Shown here piece by piece: positions 36,360 through 47,942 of a DNA stretch of 64,000 nucleotides. This DNA comes from Prinsepia uniflora. Taxonomy: Eukaryota > Streptophyta > Magnoliopsida > Rosales > Rosaceae. Numbering within the stretch: the first letter of the stretch is position 1; every line of letters starts with the position of its first letter. The position numbers were made by a program, and so were the translations under genes. Below the pieces are notes generated by a model. That model was not told where the DNA came from and ran no database searches. It was given only the letters and a program-made list of their open reading frames with translations. Location: contig CM064870.1 in NCBI GenBank assembly GCA_032719365.1, positions 42,502,194 to 42,566,193 of the forward strand, given 5' to 3'.

Positions 36360-38449
36360 TGACAAGACCCAACCCGATAAACCCTACATATTAAGTGTTT
36401 GGTTCCTGCACCCGTCTGACAGGTAACCTAAAATACCAAAAGTAACATCGAAACCCTGTCAGACAAGGGATACTTGCAATCACGTAAGATTATGCCTCCG
36501 CTCTAGAAACCACATCGGTTCTCGTGTAGCAACCCTGGAAGGTATCAAAACCAAAACAAAATGTGTGAATGGACAAAAATAAAGGTTTACAAAAGCATAC
36601 TATTAAAAAAAATACCATTTACTCTCCGTTTTATAAAACTATACATGCAACAACTTGAAAATAGAAATCTCGAAATACGTGCAATAAGGAAAAAAATTCA
36701 ATAACTTCAAAAACCTTACCAACATGAAACCATTTCAAAACATCCATGCAAACACAACTACACCAAAGCACAAACTCAACAATATAGGAAGCTAGCCCTG
36801 TCAATATGCCAACACCGACATAACCATATTAGTGCATAAGCATACCAATCACACAGAACCAGCCATACTTAAATAACCAACATACCGAACCAACCAGTCA
36901 TAACAAGCGACCCAACCTTAATGTCTGTTGCTAAATCATCATATCAAAGGTGCACTACCAGTAGGCAAATATCCCTAGGGAACTGACGAAATTCCAGACT
37001 CGACGTACGAGTGTAAGCTGACTCCAAAATTACGGAGCCCCAGGCTCGACGTCCGAGTCACGATCTTAGTCTTAGAAATTACGGAGCCTCAGGCTCGGTG
37101 TTTGAGACAAGTCTCGGGAATGATGGACCCCAGCTCGACGTTCGAGACGATCAATCACAATCGGTATCTCAAGGAGGGTCATCAACTACATCACATCTCA
37201 CGTCATCATAACCATCACACATCATCATAAACATCACAATGGTCACAAATACCGAGGAACCACATATCCTTATCCAGAACCAAGTATAGAAACCAAGACC
37301 AAAATCAAAACCTGGGCCTAAGCCCAAATTCATAACTCAACCAAACCTCGTAAAATGAGCCATTAAATACCCATAAAATCTTGTAAAAGTCCATTTCACC
37401 AAACATCATCAATATCATATAAACATGAAATATCAAATATAAAATCGTTTTCCAAAACCCAGAAGTAAGCCAGAATCCATAAACATGAAACATCATCAAT
37501 ATCGTAAAATGCACCGAAAATCCATAAAAATCATACACAAATAACCATCAAGTAATTCACATAATAAATCATATAAAACCATATAAAAATGCACACATAG
37601 GGTTTCGGGAAAACAAAGGTTCACTCACACGTACCTTGCATACAACCAAACTGAACAACACATTTTTCCATACAATCCAAGAATGTGCATTCCTTCTCGG
37701 CCATATTTTGTTCTTCAACTCAGAGAGTTTTCTACATCTAAGCTCCCATTTTCAGGTCCAGTTAAAAGCCAGGACTCCTAGAATAATGTTTAGATATCTG
37801 CTAACAAGCCACCAATTCCTGCTTAAAGTTCACGATGACGAACCCGTTAATGAAAATTCAAGGGTACGGGTTCTGGGCAATCCCAACCTCAAAACACCAT
37901 CACAATACTCGTCTCTTCCTTAGAAAATTTTCCCCTAATCTGTCCTTCATTTTCTGTGTCTTTCATCATCACTTAAGCTCTCTCTCACTCTTGGCCACAC
38001 CACCCATGGTGTTCGACCTAGATCTCCCGAACCACCAAACAGCTCACACCCAACCTGATAAATAGAGAGAATCGGTGAAGAGCCAAATATCAGACCCTTC
38101 TTGAATGGACACATTGCAACATTCAATAGGTAGAAAAATGCAAATGCCCAAAATGCCCATGATGGAACAATTACAAAAATACCCGTAAGGGTTCTTGGTT
38201 CGTAAAAATCTCAAACGATCTATGATTTTTACGTACAGCATGTTGACATACTCGGGAGGCCGAGACCTTCGTAATGGCATTTTTAGAATAGTAAAAAACC
38301 GTTCTGTTAAAAAAGTAAACAGTTTAACCTTAGTTAAAGTCAACCCTTTGACTTTGACCAAAAATTGAACCTTTAACTTCCTTGGGAAAAATGGTCCGGC
38401 TCATCCAACCTTTCCAATTTTACCCCCGTTGAAGGTCCTAGTCGTTACA
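36360..38449 (-). repeat. 5' LTR of the 27362-38449 element
   Basis: The plus-strand start TGACAAGACCCAACCC follows the degenerate primer site. The end is CTAGTCGTTACA. It contains several GGCTCGACGT[CT]CGAG-type repeats (36985-37150). It lacks the Cassandra insertion present in its sister. Confidence 0.78.
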
Positions 38450-38593
38450 ATCTACCTACCTCCCCACCCCCCCCCCCCCCCCCCCCCCCCCCCTCCCTCC
38501 CCCCCTTTAAAATAATTTCGTCCTCGAAATTTCAAATCACTAGCTTTGGTATCTCAAAACTTCCCAATGAATAATATCCCTTGAAAAGACAAT
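38450..38593 (-). repeat. Fragment of a tandem second copy: polypurine tract and interior 3' end
   Basis: It directly abuts the 5' LTR. TCTACCTACC, then AATTTCGTCCTCGAAATTTC and TTCCCAATGAATAATATCC, match 29781-29880, the interior side of the 3' LTR. The LTR at 36360-38449 therefore has interior sequence on both sides. Confidence 0.7.
38467..38493. repeat. 27-bp homopolymer of C in an expanded polypurine tract
   Basis: Uninterrupted C on the plus strand (G on the element's sense strand) sits exactly where the polypurine tract is expected. More C/T-rich sequence flanks it on both sides (38450-38506). It is prone to slippage and to sequencing length error. Confidence 0.9.
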
Positions 38594-38680
38594 GTGATGC
38601 TTTCTCTATTAAAGAGCGTGAATGTTGGCAGGTTAAAATTCCTGGGAAAAAGATTGTCCTTGTCTACATAAGCAGGATAC

Positions 38681-40189
38681 TGATAGGTCATAATTTATGC
38701 ATGTTTTATCCATGATTTAATACCCTTTTACTTATGTTTTGTTAATAATTCGTTCTATGCAATTGGAGAAAATAATATATTTTGTGAGAAATGTGTAGAT
38801 CAAATAGAGCTTGGAATTACAAGAATTTGGGTGAAAGAATCACCCAAATTGGAGTTGAAACGAAGAAATTGTGAAGGAAAGAAAATGGCATAGGAATTCG
38901 GTGGACACCCACCTAATTAAGCATCGTAGTCCTTTGCGTGTCAATGTAGCATGCCTCCTTCTTCGGTAAGCGCTGGCCGAACTCCTTTCTTCTAAAACGA
39001 CGCGCGTGTCTTGAAGCTCTTCTTCCCGATTCGGTGGTCTGCCACCAAACCCTCCAAGCAACAGCCCTGCACCTTTGACCAGGGTTGACCACACCTTTGA
39101 CAGCCTCGATTTCGTTGGTTGACCACTGAAAACGATCCCTGAAGGTTTATTCCGAGTTTTTGGCCTTTTTTAGGATAATTCCAAGTTGCTTTACCATTTA
39201 TTCTCCATATTGTATAAGGATTTTAGTCCTACTTCCTTTTGTATTCTTATTTTCAATTCCTTTACTTGTATGAAAGGTTTTCATTAGATTTCTTAATTAT
39301 TTAGGAAGCCTTTTCCTTGTAGAATTTAATTGGGAACTCCTATTTTTAAAAGGATTAATGATTCTCTTATAAAGATAGGTATTAGGGTTTATGCATGGGG
39401 GGCCGAATTTACCTTTTGAAGGTCTCCGAAACTCTGTCAAAATTCGTACTTCAATTCATGTTTTTAGTTTCGGGTTTTTTTTAATGTTAATTCAAGCACT
39501 CTTTACAATTCAAGCATCTTAATTTCAGCACGTCTACCTTGAGGGAGTTTTCCTTCGTCTCATTTATTGATTGTCATTTTATTATTTCATACTTTATTTA
39601 TGTTTATGCACCTTTTAATTATGTCCTTGTTTTATACAATAATGTTTGAGTAGTGTAATTAGGGCTAGAGGTACTTGAAGCCCTAGCCATGTTAGTTCTT
39701 ACTTAGGTTTCTAGCTCTTAATTATGATTGTTATGTATGCCTGGATTTGTTGGATTACTGCGCTTCATGAACTCAATTTATGCCTATAAGGTTAGCTACC
39801 TTATTTGTGTATAATTGTTGATGTAATTGCTTGACGGATCACCTCGATGTTTGTGTTCACCCTGCAATTTGTAGTATCACGTTTAAGAGGGAGAATCTTA
39901 TTCGTAATCTAAACTCATGACTCACTAGAATTGCACATCACTTTTCTAGGGATAGTGTAGTGTCATCAAATCTTCTTCATCTTCCAAGCATTATCACGTA
40001 CCATCGGTAATAGGTTTTTATGGGCGGGCACATCACGCTTAAACATGCAATCTAAGAGAAGATAATATGTGTAGGGTGAGCCTTAGTCGGACCCCTGTAT
40101 GCGCACTTAATTTAGAAACATGCATAGTAATCTAATCAAGGTAATCTATACTCTATATACACGTCTTGTGTGCTTGTAAAATTATTACA
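38681..40189 (+). repeat. Probable LTR or LTR fragment (about 1.5 kb)
   Basis: It begins TGATAGGTCATAATTTATGC, a start typical of Athila/Tat-type plant LTRs, and ends ATTATTACA where the gag remnant at 40191 stops. It contains a plausible TATA-like TCTTATAAAGATAGG at about 39365. Flanks (GATAC left, CCTAG right) do not match, so no target duplication supports it, and no primer site adjoins it. Confidence 0.4.
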
Positions 40190-40190
40190 C

Positions 40191-40954
40191 CTAGAGGTTT
40201 TTCCTAGTACATCTATTGTGCTTGGTAAAATCACTATCAGATACAGCTTTCTGTAGGTCGGGACATTGATCCTCTGAGGGGGTACTGGTTGACCTGTTAT
40301 CAGACGCCTTTGTTTGTTCATTTCGTTCATGTGGTTATAATGCTCTGTAGTATATGGTGATCTTCCATTTTGGGGAAACTCTTCGTCTGATCCCACCTCA
40401 TCGGGATCTGGTTTCCTCCAGTTGCTTAGTATATTTCTGTTCTTTAGCGGGTTTGGAGGTTTGTTTTCGCCATGGACATTAAATAGCTAGTCCCTAGAAA
40501 ACAAACCTGCGTCAGAGAATGGAACCCCTTGTGGAGCTCTGCTTGTACTCGGAATCTCGAAACAAGTTCTTCCTAGGAAATTTGGCGCTTGAAATGAGAT
40601 TTCCAAGATGGGTGTTCCCGATCTGAGGGGTCTTTTTCCTCTGTCTAGTATCGAAGGTCTAGCTGCTGAAACTTTAGTGTTCCTTAATGAAGCCGTGTCT
40701 CGGCTAGAAAGCTCTTGAACGTGTCAGTTCAGAGCTTTGAATTGTGAGCTAATAGAAGCTAGAATATCCTTGAAGAGTTGCAGGATCTCTTCTTTTCCTA
40801 TATTTGAGTCAAAAACTTCCACTGCAACTCCTTCTTGTTGAGGCTCCATACTAGCTTGTGTGGCAAGTAACTCAGGCAACGTTTCCTAAGAAGCGCTCTT
40901 TATAAGTCTTCCCCTAGCCTCTCGGCGTCGCTGAATAGACCTGCGTTTGGGCAT
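40191..40954 (-). pseudogene. Decayed retrotransposon gag N-terminus
   Basis: One minus-strand frame from ATG at 40954 (MPKRRSIQRRREAR...) runs to about 40191 with three in-frame stops (near 40888, 40738 and 40490) but no frameshift. It includes a helix-like acidic patch (EEILQLFKDILASISSQF) and a charged stretch (about 40396-40200). It starts 12-30 nt beyond a primer-site-like sequence, as gag would. It is truncated at 40190 by the LTR-like block. The subfamily is uncertain. Confidence 0.6.
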
Positions 40955-40965
40955 GCACTGCAAAG

Positions 40966-40986
40966 AGTCCCACTGAGCGTGCCAGG
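40966..40986 (-). other. Probable primer-binding site
   Basis: The minus strand reads CCTGGCACGCTCAGTGGGAC, the kind of sequence that follows plant LTRs before ORF1 in several gypsy families. It lies 4-5 nt from the LTR boundary at 40990. Confidence 0.5.
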
Positions 40987-40989
40987 TTA

Positions 40990-42640
40990 TGTTCCTGCCC
41001 AAAATAATTTTCTCATTTTAGGAGTCGAGTGTTCCAAGGTGACCCTTGCTACGCCTCCGAGCGGAACCTGGTCTACGGAGAGAGGGGGCGGACCACTCGT
41101 GATGATCTCTTTTTTACGGTGGATGGTCTAGAAATGCTGGATTGGTTTTAGTGTAATGAGTTTTTAGCTACGGCCGATCCCTAAATGGGTGAACTAGGAA
41201 GCTAATGGGTCTTTCGACTTAGAAAGCAGGTGTGCCACTAGTAGAAGACTACTACTAGTCAGTGTAAATGGATTCCATTTTCAGCCCAAGAACCTTGTTT
41301 TTCTAATCAATGCGATTGTGAGGTAGGCGGATAAGAATTCTCTTGTGCTGTTCTTTTCTCTGCTTCCTTCAAAGACTTAATATTTTCTTCCAGCGATGCC
41401 CAATGCCATAGGATTACTTTGCCATGAAATTCATGTTGGTGACGTTGTTATTTTAGTAGTTAAGTGGACAATGGTCCCAATTTTTCCCAAGTCGAGATCA
41501 AAGTATTCGGTCCAACGCACAAATATGGTATCCCGACTTGGTGAGCCGTCAACCACGTTTGGCTAGTATCTTCCAATTACCAATCACTTTATGAGAAAAA
41601 TTGGTTTTATATGGAAATGAAAATGAAACTACGAATACGATAATGTAAAAGTACCGGAATTGAATAATAACTGAAATTGCAAGTACAATGAGTAAATTAT
41701 TTCCTTCGCATTTCAAGTCCATATCAATCAGGAAATTCTGGAAATCATCAATTAAAATGAATATCAGTCAGAAATCATGCTACGAGATGGTAGAGGGATC
41801 AAATATGTCGTTAGATCGTCAAGAGGAGGTTCGAATCCCTCACTAATCATGCCATGAGTTGGCAGCCGAAATGACTTCCCCGCACAGGCGGTAGTCAGAA
41901 TGACTTTTCCGTATAAGCAGTAGTTGGGATGGCTTTCCGTCGAGCGGTGTCCGCAAACTATCTGTGAGTCGATATTTGTAATGACTGTCTGTGAACCGGT
42001 AGTCGATAATATCAACCCCTATGACACCGAATGGTTAGAAATAAGGTGATCTTCTGTGAACCTCAGTCGAGAGCCCATGAATTAGTCCATCAAAATAAAG
42101 GCAACCCTTATGACCCCTGCATGTCAGAAAGAGGACTTGTGCAGGGAAATGTAGCCAACCATTGTGACACTGTTGGTTAGAAAGACGGTTAGGTAGTTGC
42201 ATAAATGCCTCGAAAGGGTGAGAGGAGAAGTTGCATCTTGATTTCCTAGGTCGAAAAAGGTAGTTCTTGCCAAAAGGCCAAGATGTTTTTAGCCATGAAA
42301 CCTTGGTTAAAGGTATTCATAGGTTTATAAATTGATGGAAATCAATTTACTGAGTTTGATTGGTTGATTGGATGTCCTTTGATAAGTTGTGCTGCTTTCC
42401 TCTTATAGGTGGTATGAAGTTCTCAACTTTCCAAGTTGGATCCCGTGTGGGTCCCAATTTGTCGTCTTTCTCTGCTGGGATACTCTCCATGCTTCAATTT
42501 TCTTTGTCTGTGTCAGTACCGTCCAAACTTACTTTTTCTCCAAGCTCAATACCTGCTCGGGCTAGGCTTCAGTCGGTTTTGGGCTTTTAATCTCCGTGAG
42601 TCATTAATTTGAGCCCAGGGGATTATTTTGGGTGTAAACA
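40990..42640 (-). repeat. 5' LTR (1651 bp) of the gag-remnant element
   Basis: On the plus strand it runs from TGTTCCTGCCCAAAATAAT to ATTATTTTGGGTGTAAACA, a TG...CA boundary with extended inverted termini sharing CCCAAAATAAT. Position relative to the primer site and gag start supports a 5' LTR. The other LTR is not in the window. The interior contains a weak tRNA-like stretch near 41760-41850 (see findings). Confidence 0.65.
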
Positions 42641-42852
42641 CAAGGCGATAGCTGAATATATGAAGTCCATATATGTATATATATTGCAATGGACGTGGAA
42701 TGAAACGGCGCGCTAGTATAACGAAGATAATATTGGTTCAAGTCGAAGCTAGACTACAATTACGGGTCATTACGGACCATCAGTTGAATAAGGATTTCGA
42801 CTTGCATGTGGACACCGAACAAGACAATGGTGAGCATGAATCGGAGACAACA

Positions 42853-42898
<46 letters not shown>

Positions 42899-44537
42899 AA
42901 GCTATCTGTCAGATCGATGATAGGTATATCTATGAGTTAGAAAAGACAAGGGAGACCAACCATGTATGAAAAACTTTATCCACCTAATATTGGGGATATC
43001 TAGTACTCTAGTTATAAGGTGTGGGAAATGTCGATGGTCGAATATCTAGAACATATTATCAGCAGTTCAACCTATTTTCTCGTAGTAACCACTAACCAAG
43101 AGAAAATTCTAAACCTAATTCAAATCTCAACTACAAAACAGGAGACATATTAACAGCAGTTCAACCTATTCTAGGTAATCCTTATTTCAATTCAGCCCAC
43201 TATTCACAAGAACGGCGCCTAGGCTCTTGAAGTTTGACCACCGTTCCGATTAAAGTTAAAACGGGAGAGATAATCGACCGATAATTAGGCGGCCCAATGC
43301 GGATCTAGGTGGCTTTGGGCAGATAGATCTAGGTGGTTTTGGGTGGATCTAGGTGATTTTGGGCGGACTAGGTGGGTTTTGAACTTTTTTCTTTCGTTTT
43401 TTAAAAGTTATAGAGTATGATTTTAACTTTTAAGTTTGAGAATTCAATTTATAATTTCAATATAAAATTGAAATTGTAAATGTGTGATTGGTTAAAAGAT
43501 GAATTAGTTAATATATTGTTATTTTTTGTATCTTTTATGTTAAAAAATTTGAATGGTAAGTTATGTTATTATTATATTATTAAGTTTACTATTTTTTCAT
43601 TGAAAAAAAAAACCGCCTAGGTCCCTTATATAGCGCCTTAAGAGCACCGACCGTTATTTTGCGCATTTTTAACCTATGACATATGTTGTATTGTAATAAC
43701 TACAATAATTAGATGCATGAATAATTAATTTAATTTTGAAAAATTATACAAATAGTTTAATTTTAGGGTAAATTATATTTTACTACCATTTGATTTACGC
43801 CTTATAAAAAATTCATATGTGACACTTCAAAATTTACAATTACACCATCTGAACTCTTCGATTATTAATCACGCTCTGATGATCTTTTGGATCATCATGA
43901 CCTTAGATGGACCATCATGCACTTTATTTTGGGAATTCGTAAACTTGTTTGTTTAATTACTTTATGCATGTTATCTTTTATGCAGTTGAACTACCATTAC
44001 TTATTTTCCCTTCACTCTTCCTAAACATATATTCACTTTTAAGGCTTCATCACGTGGGGCCTCACATCCTTGAATATCTGAATCGAGGTATGTCATTTTG
44101 AACATGTCACTTTGACTTTTCTATTTAAATTTTTTGTTTCAACTTTCATTAGATACGTACGTAACATTTGTGAGTCTTATTTTTCAACAGTTATCAACCT
44201 CAATTCACCCATTTTTGCTCCTAAAGCTAAGAGAATGGAGTACGAAATAAGGAAAAGAAAACCAAATTGGACGTCAAAATGGGCAAATTGACATATATGA
44301 CCTTTTAATGAGATCGATAACAGTTGGAAAATTTGACTTACAAATACCATGTTAGCATCTCATAGAAGTTAGGACAAGAAAATTTAACAAACGGACCAAA
44401 ATGTCACGTTTCAAAGAGTTTAGGAGGTATTTGCGACATTTGAAAGATTATATATAAATATGTTATAATGTGTAAATTATATGGTTGTAATTTACTTTAA
44501 TTTTATTGGACTAAACGGAAAATAAAGCTGATATGCA
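42641..44537. other. AT-rich intergenic DNA with simple repeats
   Basis: No gene is recognisable. A (TA)n microsatellite lies at about 42853-42896. A block at about 43205-43640 has short GATCTAGGTGGTTTTGGGCG-like repeats framed by GGCGCCTAGGC and CCGCCTAGG, resembling a dispersed plant repeat. 44000-44500 is plain AT-rich sequence. Confidence 0.6.
42853..42896. repeat. (TA)n microsatellite
   Basis: About 22 uninterrupted TA dinucleotides. Confidence 0.97.
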
Positions 44538-44816
44538 TTGTCCCCGCTGAAGGTTCGAAGAAAGTTCGAAGAAATTACATTGGCGTCGTTGTATTTCGTG
44601 TTTATGATTACAATGTTTGTTCTTACTCGTCATTTCCTTAGAGCAAAGAAGCATTCATACCTTTGTCCAATAATTGGCAAAATGTATAAACAGATAAAGA
44701 TGGTTGCAAAATTGAGCGAAGCCAAAATCCGCGCAAACAATCCTCCTGCCATGTCAAAGGAAGAAACAAATAAAGAAGGTGAAGTAGCATGGATTACAAG
44801 AATTATTCTTGAATAA
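44538..44816 (+). CDS. Small putative membrane protein or exon, unrecognised
   Basis: A 92-codon open stretch that lacks an ATG at its 5' end. It encodes a hydrophobic segment (LYFVFMITMFVLT, about residues 18-30), then a basic, then charged C-terminal half. Its amino-acid pattern looks more protein-like than the surrounding intergenic frames, so it may be the last exon of a small gene, or a gene remnant. No upstream exon was identified, and I do not recognise the family. Confidence 0.25.
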   Translation: MSPLKVRRKFEEITLASLYFVFMITMFVLTRHFLRAKKHSYLCPIIGKMYKQIKMVAKLSEAKIRANNPPAMSKEETNKEGEVAWITRIILE

Positions 44817-45064
44817 ATTGAACCGAGGAGAACAAGGAGGGTCATTAGCTGAAATCAAAGGAAACAAGCAATGCCCATGAATCCAGCTGAGGAGTATCTC
44901 CAATGTCACGTAACGTGATTGCATACACCCAACTCTATCATTCGAATATATTCCATTCTTTCAGTCATTTTATCGAACACATTGTGTGCGACTTTTCATC
45001 GAATAAGACAAACCACCCCTTTTCATTTCACCGCAATTTGGGTACTGAGAAAACGGGTTGAAAA

Positions 45065-47811
45065 ATGGAGGGGAAGTGTAGAAAGCTTTTGTTAATGTTG
45101 GTGGTGTTGACGATGGGTTGGTCTGTAATTATGTCATCGGCTTTTTATGGAGATGAGTACTACCGTGGCACAAGGAAAACCATGCGACCGTGGGAAGCGA
45201 CGTCGTCCATGGGGCTCAACCGCGCATCCGTTGTGTTACCCGTTCGTGGAAACGTGTATCCTACTGGGTAAGTGAGGCAGGCAATCAATGTGTTTTGGGT
45301 CCTTTTTTACTTTGTTTTCAATCAATCTTGAAGCTCAATCAATGTGATTGAGTGAAGTCAATTTGTTTTGCACTTGCAGGTCCTATAATGTGACTCTAAA
45401 CATTGGTCAGCCTCCAAAGCCCTACTTTGTGGATCCAGACACTGGTAGTGATCTCACGTGGCTCCAATGTGATGCTCCTTGTGTTAGATGCACAGAGGTA
45501 ATTCCCTACATCGATATATAGTGAACCACCAAAAATACCCGTACAAAGTTGAAATGCTAGATAGAAAGATGTTACTTTTATATTATTTTGGGGTCTCATC
45601 TTATATTCTGAATGTTAATTGGTTTTGTTGATGCAAGCAGATGGGTTAATATTCATCATTTTTATTTGCAGGCTCCTCATCCATATTATCGTCCCAGCAA
45701 TGATCTGGTGCCCTGCAAGGACCCTCTCTGTGCATCCCTACACCCACCTGGAACTCACAAATGTGAAAACCAAGGGCAATGTGACTATGAGGTTGAGTAC
45801 GCAGATGGTGGTTCTTCCCTTGGGGTACTTTTGAGGGATACCTTTCACCTCAACTTTACAAATGGAAACCAGCTACGACCTAACCTGGCCCTTGGGTTGG
45901 TAACTTTTCCTGCTTCAATTCTTCATCAATATCATTGTTTAACCATGCTTAGTATTCCATTCTTTTGATTCATTGTTACTAGTTATTACTGTAAGCAATC
46001 AATGCATCATATCTTACCAATGAAAATAATTGCCACCGCGTGCTTGAACTTTGAATCACAATGGAACTAGTTATCTGATTTCATCTAAATGCGCTAAGAT
46101 TTCTTCAGTTTCTTGAAATGGATCAAGGTCAAAACATATGTTATCTTTTCCTTTTTTGGGGTCTTTTTTATTTGTTAATTTTACTTTTATTTATTTATTT
46201 ATTTTGATATTATATTAACAGTCCTGTATAGATAGCTGCATATATCGACTATTGTTACGTAAATGATACTTCCTCACTAGAATGGTATTAAATTAAGCAT
46301 GCATAAATAGTGACTTGTTTTTTTTTTCCTTAAAACAAGGTAGTTTTCTGAGATGAATTCAAACCAAGAAGTTTACATAGTTTATTTAAGAAGAATTAGC
46401 AATATGATGATTCTGGTTATGATGATTTGAGAACAAATATGATATAAACTTGACAACCATCCCTAGATTTACATTGAGCCATGGAAAACCACTGTTTCCT
46501 AAAGTTTCTTCACATACTCAATCTGGATCATTCAGTTCTTTAGTATCTCTTTTCTACAGGTGTGGATACGACCAACTTCCTGGATCATCGTATCATCCAA
46601 TAGATGGAGTGCTTGGCCTTGGCAGGGGAAAGTCTAGCATCGTATCACAACTTAGTAGTCAGGGTCTGGTGCGAAACGTCATCGGTCATTGTTTAAGTGG
46701 CCGAGGTGGAGGGATTTTCATCATAGGGGATGATCTTTATGATCCATCACTCATAGCCTGGACACCAATGTTACTTGATTACTCGTAATGAACCCATATT
46801 GAACCCTGTTTTCCATCTTGAATGTTTACCTTTTGTAAGGCAAACTTATGAATATTGACTTAATCTCCGTGTGGTTTATGTCAGCAAACATTACTCGCCT
46901 GGACTTGCCGAACTTATTTTAGATGGGAAACCTACAGGATTAAAAAACCTACTGATGGTTTTTGACAGTGGAAGTTCCTACACTTATCTCAATTCTCAGG
47001 CTTACCAACTTTTGACTTCATGGGTGAGTTAGAAGCTTTATCGAAGAATAGCCTGCATCTGTTTTACTTTGATTTGTTTGTCCATTTCCCCTTCAATTAC
47101 CGTATTCATTCAAATATCATGGTTTCATCTTTTTTTTTTTTTTCCCAGTGAAACGTATTCAGAATGTTGGTTCAATTTAGAACAGTTGTTGATTGGTTTT
47201 ACTCTTGTCATATTGTAGTTGAAAAGAGAAGTAACGGGAAAGCCTTTGAAAGAAGCTCCGGATGATAGGACTCTTCCACTGTGTTGGAAAGGTCGAAGGC
47301 CATTTAAAAACATCCGAGACGTAAAGAATTACTTCAAGCCGTGGGCACTAGAGTTTGGCGGCGGTAGAAAAGATTCAAGTCAGTTTGAGTTGCCTCCTGA
47401 AGCGTATCTAATAATCTCGGTAAATTCAGGCTTGCTATGTTTGTTTTTGTGGCAAGTAGAAGCAAGCAGTTTTGTTTTCTGTGAGAAACATAATTTAGTA
47501 ATGATATATGTGGTTGCAGTCCAAGGGAAATGTTTGCTTGGGAATTCTAAACGGTTCTGAAGTTGGGCTGCAGAATTCAAACATCATTGGAGGTAAGAGA
47601 GATGAACCTTCCAACGTTCCATGTATGTATGTATGTCGTCTGGCCTTATTATGAAATAACATATGATAAGTTTTTTTCTGTCCCTTTTACAGACATTTCG
47701 ATGCAAGATAAGATGGTGATTTATGACAATGAGAAGCAGATGGTTGGATGGTATCCTGGAAATTGTGATCAATTTCAACTACCAAAGTCGAAAAGGTTCA
47801 ACTTTTGGTGA
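45065..47811 (+). CDS. Aspartic protease (A1 family, Asp1/nucellin-like), 8 coding exons
   Basis: Exons: 45065-45267, 45380-45497, 45672-45895, 46560-46784, 46885-47023, 47219-47419, 47520-47592, 47693-47811. They join in frame to 433 residues. All introns are GT-AG; intron 3 has a weak donor (GG|GTTGGT), chosen because it restores the conserved ALGCGYDQ. A hydrophobic N terminus (residues about 7-26) looks like a signal peptide, so a secretory or vacuolar location is expected. Catalytic motifs are DTGS (residues 88-91) in a DPDTGSDLTWLQCDAPC context and DSGS (284-287). The Cys-rich CDAPCVRC and flap-region YADGGSSLG are typical of plant aspartic protease Asp1-like proteins, which lack the plant-specific saposin-like insert. 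Length and motifs look complete. It is convergent with the dehydrogenase pseudogene; the two ends are about 270 bp apart. Substrate unknown. Confidence 0.93.
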
Positions 47812-47936
47812 TGAATGGGGAAGCTGCATGCATGCCGCATGAGATTCACAGAGCATGTCTGCAATTTCTACAATCAGGTGCTCCCTACCAGAAGACATAG
47901 TGTACAGTATAGTATATTTGTAGTTTAAAGAAAATT

Positions 47937-47942
47937 AATAAA
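47937..47942 (+). terminator. Putative polyadenylation signal of the aspartic protease gene
   Basis: AATAAA lies 126 bp after the stop codon, in an A-rich context. Not confirmed by transcript data. Confidence 0.5.

Larger units (their letters stand above)
27362..38449 (-). mobile_element. Non-autonomous LTR retrotransposon with nested Cassandra and solo LTR
   Basis: The left LTR is 27362-29780, the interior 29781-36359 and the right LTR 36360-38449. A degenerate primer site (GCTTTAATACAA at 36346-36357) next to the right LTR gives minus orientation. Subtracting the nested solo LTR (32122-35185) leaves about 3.5 kb of interior with no recognisable gag or pol. Sequence decay (LTR termini TG changed to TA at 27362, mutated primer site) indicates an older insertion than its neighbours. 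Confidence 0.75.

Noticed and set aside
41757..41850. Functional tRNA gene
   Set aside because: B-box-like sequence is present, but the T stem is mismatched and no acceptor or anticodon stem could be drawn.
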